From SXXH01 sp041165735 (lineage in GTDB: Bacteria; Planctomycetota; UBA1135; GCA-002686595), in the NCBI GenBank assembly GCA_046341775.1, contig JBKDQQ010000199.1, positions 1-8,691 on the forward strand: DNA of 8,691 nucleotides, written 5' to 3'. The position numbers and the translations under genes are program-made. Positions 4,831 through 8,691 of this stretch are shown here, one piece after another. How positions within the stretch are numbered: the stretch's first letter is position 1; every line of letters starts with the position of its first letter. Below the pieces are notes generated by a model. It did not search any database. It was not told the DNA's origin and worked only from the letters and a program-made list of their open reading frames with translations.

Positions 4831-6501
4831 GTGAAGCGCAGCTCGCAAGTCTCCAAGGTCGCGTCCCGGGCCCTCCGGCCGTCGCTGATCTCGCGCATGG
4901 CCGCCGCGGCGCTCCTCTGCCACTGCCTCGCCTGCAACAGCGCCGAGGAGTGGCGCGCCGAGGCCGACGACGAAGCCTACGCGCTGGTCGCCGCACGCCG
5001 CGCCGAGTTGCGCCTCGACCCGCGCTTCACGATCGAGCCCATGTCGCGCGATCTGCGCGACAAGCTCGCAGCGGGCGGGGAAGCGCCGCTCTTGACCCTG
5101 CCCGCGACCTTGGCCATCGCCGCGGAGTGCAGCCGCGAGGTGCAGACGCGCAAGGAGCGCCTGTACTTGGCGGCCCTCGACGTGACCCTCGACCGTTGGC
5201 GCTTCCACGCGCAGAAGGGCATGTCGCTCGCCGCGTTCCTCGATGGCGAGGACGAGGAGGCGGTCGAGGCGCGCGGCGACGCGGCCCTTTCCATCTCGAA
5301 GCTCTTCGGCGACGGCACCTCGGTCGTGGCCGAGGCGGGCTTCGACGTGGCGCGCAGCCTCGTGTCCTCGGACGGTTGGAACCCCGCCTCGAGCCTGTCC
5401 TTGTCGATCACGCGGCCGCTGCTCGCCGGCGGCGGCGAGGCCATCGTGCGCGAGCCGCTGACGCAGAGCGAGCGCGACCTCGTCTACGAAGCGCGCTCGT
5501 TCGAGCGCTTCCGTCGCACCTTCGCCTTCGACACGGCCTCGCGCTGGTACCGCCTCTTGCAGTCGCGCAACGAGGTCGAGAACCAACGCGTCAACGTGGC
5601 GAACCTCGAGCAGTTGTCGCAGAGGAACCGCGCCTTGGCCGAGGCGGGCCGCTTGTCGGAGATCGAGTTCGGCCAGGCGCGCCAGAACGAGCTGCGCTCG
5701 AAGAACCAACTGCTGGCCGCCGAGGAGCGCTACGAGCGCGAGCTCGACCAGTTCGCCCTGTTCCTCGGCTTGCCGGTCGGCGCGCGCCTCGAACCCGACG
5801 CGCAAGGACTCGTCGACCTCGAAGCCTCCGGCACCGGCAGCCTCGCCTTGTCCGAGGCCCAGGCCATCGCCTTGGCGCTCGCGGACCGCTACGACCACGC
5901 CAACACCTTGGGCGAGGTCGAGGACGCGGCGCGTCGCGTGATGGTCGCCGAGGACGCGCTGCTCGCTTCGTTGAGCGTGGTGGGCGACCTCGCCGCCACC
6001 AGCGAGTCCGGCGAGCCGTTCAAGTACGGCGATGGCTCGCTCGGCTGGTCCGCGGGCTTCACCTTCGCGGCGCCGTGGGAGAAGCTCCCGCAGCGCAACA
6101 ACGCGCGCGCCGCCGTCGTGTCGTGGGAATCGGCCAAGCGCGCCGCCGAGGCGAGCGAGGACGAGATCCGCGCCGAGGTGCGCGAGTCCTTGCGCGCCGT
6201 GCGCACCTCCGAGGAGTCCTGGTCGATCCAGCAGAACGCCGCGGAGCTCGCCAAGCAGCGCGTCGAAAGCACGCGCCTCTTGCTCGACGCCGGGCGCGCC
6301 GACACGCGCGACCTGCTCGAGGCGGAGGAGTCGCTCTTGTCCGCGCGCAACGCGGCCACGGGGGCGCTCGTCGATTGGGTGTTGGCGCGCATGTCCGCCT
6401 ACCTCGACATGGAACGGCTGGTGGTGGAGGAGGACGGCATCGTGCTCCTCGAACCGCCGGCTTCGCTCGCGGGTCGACCGCGGCAAGGGAGCTCCGGATG
6501 A
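4831..6501 (+). CDS. TolC-type outer-membrane efflux factor (putative lipoprotein)
   Basis: Outer-membrane factors of this family form trimeric beta-barrel and alpha-tunnel ducts that complete tripartite exporters. The 556 residues show the two-fold repeat of the family. First repeat: LTLPATLAIAAECSREVQ (88-105), a strand region SLSLSITRPLL (188-198), and the helices FDTASRWYRLLQSRNEVENQ (233-252) and RNRALAEAGRLSEIEFGQAR (265-284) ending in FLGLP (311-315). Second repeat: LALSEAQAIALALADRYD (338-355), LGWSAGFTFAAPW (404-416), then EIRAEVRESLRAVRTSEESW (445-464) and ESTRLLLDAGRADTRDLLEAEE (479-500). Residues 19-35 form a hydrophobic leader, LLCHCLACN, so the protein may be acylated at C35, though Cys at -3 is atypical for a lipobox. 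GTG 4831 is chosen because a -10-like box precedes it and the leader then has a basic n-region; ATG 4897 (M23) would remove that region. Its stop overlaps the next start by ATGA. The substrate is unknown. Confidence 0.92.
   Translation: MKRSSQVSKVASRALRPSLISRMAAAALLCHCLACNSAEEWRAEADDEAYALVAARRAELRLDPRFTIEPMSRDLRDKLAAGGEAPLLTLPATLAIAAECSREVQTRKERLYLAALDVTLDRWRFHAQKGMSLAAFLDGEDEEAVEARGDAALSISKLFGDGTSVVAEAGFDVARSLVSSDGWNPASSLSLSITRPLLAGGGEAIVREPLTQSERDLVYEARSFERFRRTFAFDTASRWYRLLQSRNEVENQRVNVANLEQLSQRNRALAEAGRLSEIEFGQARQNELRSKNQLLAAEERYERELDQFALFLGLPVGARLEPDAQGLVDLEASGTGSLALSEAQAIALALADRYDHANTLGEVEDAARRVMVAEDALLASLSVVGDLAATSESGEPFKYGDGSLGWSAGFTFAAPWEKLPQRNNARAAVVSWESAKRAAEASEDEIRAEVRESLRAVRTSEESWSIQQNAAELAKQRVESTRLLLDAGRADTRDLLEAEESLLSARNAATGALVDWVLARMSAYLDMERLVVEEDGIVLLEPPASLAGRPRQGSSG
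6485..6491 (+). promoter_or_regulatory. Ribosome binding site of the membrane fusion protein gene
   Basis: AAGGGAG lies 6 bases before the ATG at 6498, inside the end of the outer-membrane factor gene. It is the clearest plus-strand Shine-Dalgarno site in the window and, with the ATGA overlap, fixes the start and supports coupled translation of the two efflux components. Confidence 0.75.
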
Positions 6502-8621
6502 GCAGCAAGTGGATGTGGATCGGACTCGTGCTGGCGGTCGTCGCCGGCGCGGGCTTGTGGCTCGCGCGGGGCGGCGACGAGGCCGAGGGCGTCCTGCGCG
6601 GCGCCAAGGTGCGGCGCGGCGCGCTCAAGGTGGCGGTGGTCCAGCGCGGCAACCTCGCGGCGAAGGACGCGAACAGCGTCAAGAGCGAGGTCGAAGGCCA
6701 GTCGACGATCCTGTGGCTCGTGCCCGAGGGCACGCAGGTCAAGCCGGGCGACCTGCTGGTCGAACTCGACGCCTCCGACCTCGTCGACAAGAAGGTGGCG
6801 CAGGAGATCTCGGTGCAGAACGCCGAGGCGTCCTACCAGAAGGCCAAGGCGCAGTTCGACATCCAGGAGAGCCAGAACCGCTCCGACATCGAAGCCGCGG
6901 AGCGCAAGCTCGCCTTCGCGCGCATCGACAAGGAGAAGTACGAGGCGGCGGACGGCGACTACGCGCAGTTGTTCGCGGCCGCCGAGGAGAAGATCAAGCT
7001 CGCCGAGGGCGAGCTGGCCAAGTCGCAGAACACCTACGACTGGTCGAAGCAACTGGCCGAGAAGGGCTTCTTGACGAAGAGCGAGCTCGATCGCGACGAG
7101 CTCGACTTCCAGCGCGCGCAAGTCAGCCTCGACCAGGCGCGCCGCAACAAGCAACTGCTCGTGGACTACGACGCTCCGCGCAAGCGCGCGGAGCTCGAGG
7201 CCGACTTGCGCGAGGCGCAGCGCGGCCTCGATCGCGCGCAGCTCGAGGCCACCTCGAAGATCGTCGACTACCAGGCGGCGCTCGGCACCAGCAAGAGCAA
7301 GCTCGACCTCGAGAAGGAGAAGCTCGCCAAGTACGTCGATCAACTCGCCAAGTCGAAGATCAAGTCGTCCACCACCGGCATGGTGGTCTACGCCCGCGTC
7401 GAGGGCGGCGGCCGCATGGGTGGCTCCGAGCCCATCCAGGAAGGCACGACCGTGCGCGAGCGCCAGGAGATCCTGTCGATCCCGACCACGGGCGGCTTGA
7501 TCGTCGAGGCGAGCATCCACGAGTCCGTCCTCAAGCAGGTCTCGATCGGCAAGACTTGCGCCATCCAGGTGGACGCCCTGCCCGGGCAGGCCTTCAAGGG
7601 CCGAGTGCAGTTCGTCGCCTTGCTGCCGGACAAGGGTTCTTGGTGGGCCAATCCCAACCAGCGCTTGTATCGCACCGAAATCGCCGTCGAGGACGGCAAT
7701 GTCGAGATGCGTCCGGGCATGAGTTGCTCGGTCGAGATCCTCGCCGACATGATCGACGACTGCCTGCAGGTGCCGGTGCAGTCCGTGGTCCTGCACGAAG
7801 GCCGGACCATCTCGTTCGTGGCGAGCGCCACCGGCGCCATCGAGGAACGCGCGGTCAAGGTCGGCCGTGCCAGCGAGACCTTCGTCGAGGTCGTCGAGGG
7901 CTTGCGCGAGGGCGAAGAAGTGCTGCTCGCGCCGCCGCCTGGATTCACGCCCCAGGGCGCGCCCGAGGCCGAAGGTGGTCGATCTGGCGGTGGTCGTCCG
8001 GGTCCCGCCGGTGTCGGCGCGGGTGCGGCCCGCGGCGGCCCTGGCGCGGATGGCGCCATGGGCGGCGGACGCAACCAACCAGGCGCGGGCGGCGACGGTG
8101 CCGGTGGAAGCGCGTCGCTGGACGGCGGGCAAGGCGGTGCGGGCCAAGCGGGCGGCGGACAGGCAGGCGGCGGGCAGGCTGGCGGCGGGCAGGGACGCGG
8201 CATGCGCGGCTCCGGCCGCCCGCGCGGCGACCAAGGCGGCGCCGCCGCGGATTCCGGAAGTGCCGACGCGAGTACGCCGAGCGGCGCCGAACGGGGCGGG
8301 GGGCGTCCGCGTGGTCCGCGCGCGCGCGGCGAAGGCGGCTCCGGCGACAGTGGCGCGAGCGCGGGCGGCGCGGGTGCGGGCGGCTCGGGTGCGGCGGGCC
8401 CCACCGCGTCCGGCACCGGTGCGTCCGGCACCAGCGCGTCCGGCTCTAGCGCGTCCGGCACCGGTGCCGTGGGCTCGGGCGCGGCGGACTCCGGTGCAGC
8501 GGGTTCTGGTGCAGGAAACTCCGGCGACGCGGGCTCCGGCGTAGGCGGCACCGAGTCGGGCGCGGCGAACAAGTCGGCCGGCGGCCTGGAGCGGGACGCG
8601 AGCGGCCCGAAGGGGAATTGA
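6498..8621 (+). CDS. HlyD/MacA-type membrane fusion protein with long Gly-rich C-terminal tail
   Basis: Periplasmic adaptors of this family bridge an inner-membrane pump and a TolC-type duct. The first ~480 of 707 residues are a complete adaptor. A membrane anchor (5-22) is followed by the barrel start and first lipoyl half (VEGQSTILWLVPEGTQVKPGDLL, within 65-87). A long coiled-coil hairpin (about 95-285, with the turn near EKGFLTKSELD at 188-198) leads to the second lipoyl half (STTGMVVYARV 291-301; GTTVRERQEILSI 316-328). Then come a beta-barrel domain (331-415, with LIVEASIHESVLKQVSIG) and the membrane-proximal domain (VPVQSVVLHEG 425-435; VEVVEGLREGEEVLL 463-477). Beyond about 490 lies a low-complexity tail to residue 707, about 38% Gly by hand count, with no aromatic residue or Cys. 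Family members are usually 350-480 residues, so the tail accounts for the excess length. The start is fixed by AAGGGAG and an ATGA overlap with the outer-membrane factor. The pump partner, probably an ABC (MacB-like) or RND protein, is not in the window. Confidence 0.93.
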   Translation: MSSKWMWIGLVLAVVAGAGLWLARGGDEAEGVLRGAKVRRGALKVAVVQRGNLAAKDANSVKSEVEGQSTILWLVPEGTQVKPGDLLVELDASDLVDKKVAQEISVQNAEASYQKAKAQFDIQESQNRSDIEAAERKLAFARIDKEKYEAADGDYAQLFAAAEEKIKLAEGELAKSQNTYDWSKQLAEKGFLTKSELDRDELDFQRAQVSLDQARRNKQLLVDYDAPRKRAELEADLREAQRGLDRAQLEATSKIVDYQAALGTSKSKLDLEKEKLAKYVDQLAKSKIKSSTTGMVVYARVEGGGRMGGSEPIQEGTTVRERQEILSIPTTGGLIVEASIHESVLKQVSIGKTCAIQVDALPGQAFKGRVQFVALLPDKGSWWANPNQRLYRTEIAVEDGNVEMRPGMSCSVEILADMIDDCLQVPVQSVVLHEGRTISFVASATGAIEERAVKVGRASETFVEVVEGLREGEEVLLAPPPGFTPQGAPEAEGGRSGGGRPGPAGVGAGAARGGPGADGAMGGGRNQPGAGGDGAGGSASLDGGQGGAGQAGGGQAGGGQAGGGQGRGMRGSGRPRGDQGGAAADSGSADASTPSGAERGGGRPRGPRARGEGGSGDSGASAGGAGAGGSGAAGPTASGTGASGTSASGSSASGTGAVGSGAADSGAAGSGAGNSGDAGSGVGGTESGAANKSAGGLERDASGPKGN
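8145..8189 (+). repeat. Three tandem 15-base units encoding QAGGG
   Basis: Units 8145-8159, 8160-8174 and 8175-8189 each encode Gln-Ala-Gly-Gly-Gly (residues 550-564), followed by one more Gln. The Ala codon differs in each copy (GCG, GCA, GCT), and the Gln and last Gly codons differ in the first, while the peptide is identical. The units are in frame, so copy-number changes would keep the reading frame. Confidence 0.85.
8406..8540 (+). repeat. Tandem 15-base repeats encoding A-S-G-[TS]-[GS], decaying downstream
   Basis: Four near-identical units, 8406-8420, 8421-8435, 8436-8450 and 8451-8465, begin GCGTCCGGC and encode ASGTG, ASGTS, ASGSS and ASGTG. The 1st and 4th are identical over all 15 bases. 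Five more diverged units follow in the same phase to 8540 (AVGSG, AADSG, AAGSG, AGNSG, DAGSG). The gradient from identical to diverged copies suggests recent local duplication on an older repeat lattice. Confidence 0.82.
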
Positions 8622-8691
8622 GGCGCGTGCCGGGCATGGTCCTCATCCGAGTCGCGTCGGCGCGCGCTGGCGCAATCCAAGGCGCGACGGG

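Larger units (their letters stand above)
7968..8618 (+). other. Low-complexity Gly/Ala/Ser-rich coding tail (residues 491-707)
   Basis: The last 217 residues of the membrane fusion protein have no recognisable domain. The first part (about 491-570) is Gly-rich with Arg, Pro and Gln. The middle (571-612) is basic, with RPRG twice (574-577, 603-606). The last part (613-690) is Gly/Ser/Ala-rich and mostly follows a five-residue period. It should be disordered and extended. The frame stays open with GC-rich codons and ends in TGA at 8619-8621, so it reads as genuine coding sequence in this assembly. Confidence 0.85.

Noticed and set aside
4036..6486. Very long minus-strand open frame (816 codons) across the secreted-protein and outer-membrane factor genes
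   Set aside because: It spans two real genes and the intergenic gap and gives Arg/Ala-rich low-information protein; it reflects the scarcity of stops in GC-rich DNA.
6399..8234. Minus-strand open frame (611 codons), rich in Leu and Glu
   Set aside because: It mirrors the coiled-coil and lipoyl coding sequence of the fusion protein; the Leu content comes from the complement of Glu and Lys codons.
7968..8618. Collagen-like triple-helix domain in the fusion-protein tail
   Set aside because: Gly is abundant but not at every third residue; the periodicity is five residues in the clearest section.
7388..8680. Proline-rich minus-strand frame with PEP/APP repeats resembling a wall-spanning protein
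   Set aside because: Its Pro repeats are the complement of the Gly codons of the fusion-protein tail, and the plus frame is contiguous with a well-supported adaptor domain.
8622..8691. Start of a downstream gene at GTG 8627 or ATG 8636, or the end of a minus-strand gene with its stop at 8643-8645
   Set aside because: Either reading is open to the edge but too short (about 15-21 codons) and unlike the N-terminus of an expected pump; no choice can be supported.
1..8691. tRNA, rRNA, CRISPR array, insertion sequence or attachment site
   Set aside because: No cloverleaf, spaced repeats, transposase motif or terminal inverted repeats were seen; nearly all of the window is protein-coding.

Overview
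The window is very GC-rich bacterial DNA, with strong G/C preference at third codon positions. It encodes an outer-membrane efflux protein, so the host is Gram-negative. The GC content, a sulfatase-fold protein with a relaxed lipoprotein-like leader, start codons placed just after -10-like boxes, and a long Gly/Ala/Ser tail on a secreted domain suit a Planctomycetota or Myxococcota relative. That placement is an inference; nothing here is a taxonomic marker.

Layout. (1) Positions 1-398, minus strand: the 5' part of a proline dehydrogenase gene, cut by the left edge. (2) Positions 399-588: a divergent intergenic region with a promoter candidate facing each way. (3) Positions 589-4724, plus strand: four tightly packed genes. 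They are cutA (divalent-cation tolerance family), a sulfatase-fold protein that has lost the recognisable catalytic residues, a multi-spanning membrane protein resembling GT-C glycosyltransferases, and a secreted protein of unknown function. The first two junctions overlap and the third has a 7-base gap. (4) Positions 4725-4830: a gap holding a terminator-like hairpin and a second promoter candidate. (5) Positions 4831-8621, plus strand: a translationally coupled efflux pair, a TolC-type outer-membrane factor and a HlyD/MacA-type membrane fusion protein with a C-terminal Gly-rich extension of about 217 residues. No inner-membrane pump is visible; it may lie past the right edge. (6) The last 70 bases cannot be assigned.

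How the genes may work together. The efflux pair would form the periplasmic and outer-membrane parts of a tripartite exporter (established for these families); its substrate is unknown. In the upstream cluster, the degenerate sulfatase-fold protein, the GT-C-like membrane protein and the secreted protein are probably co-expressed and all act at or beyond the inner membrane, suggesting an envelope or glycan role (inference). cutA leads the unit but may be linked only by transcription.

Most notable points: the apparent pseudo-sulfatase in an operon with a GT-C-like protein; the period-5 Gly-rich tail of the fusion protein; two candidate leaderless promoters of the same architecture; and an odd start region in the secreted-protein gene that could hide a one-base deletion.
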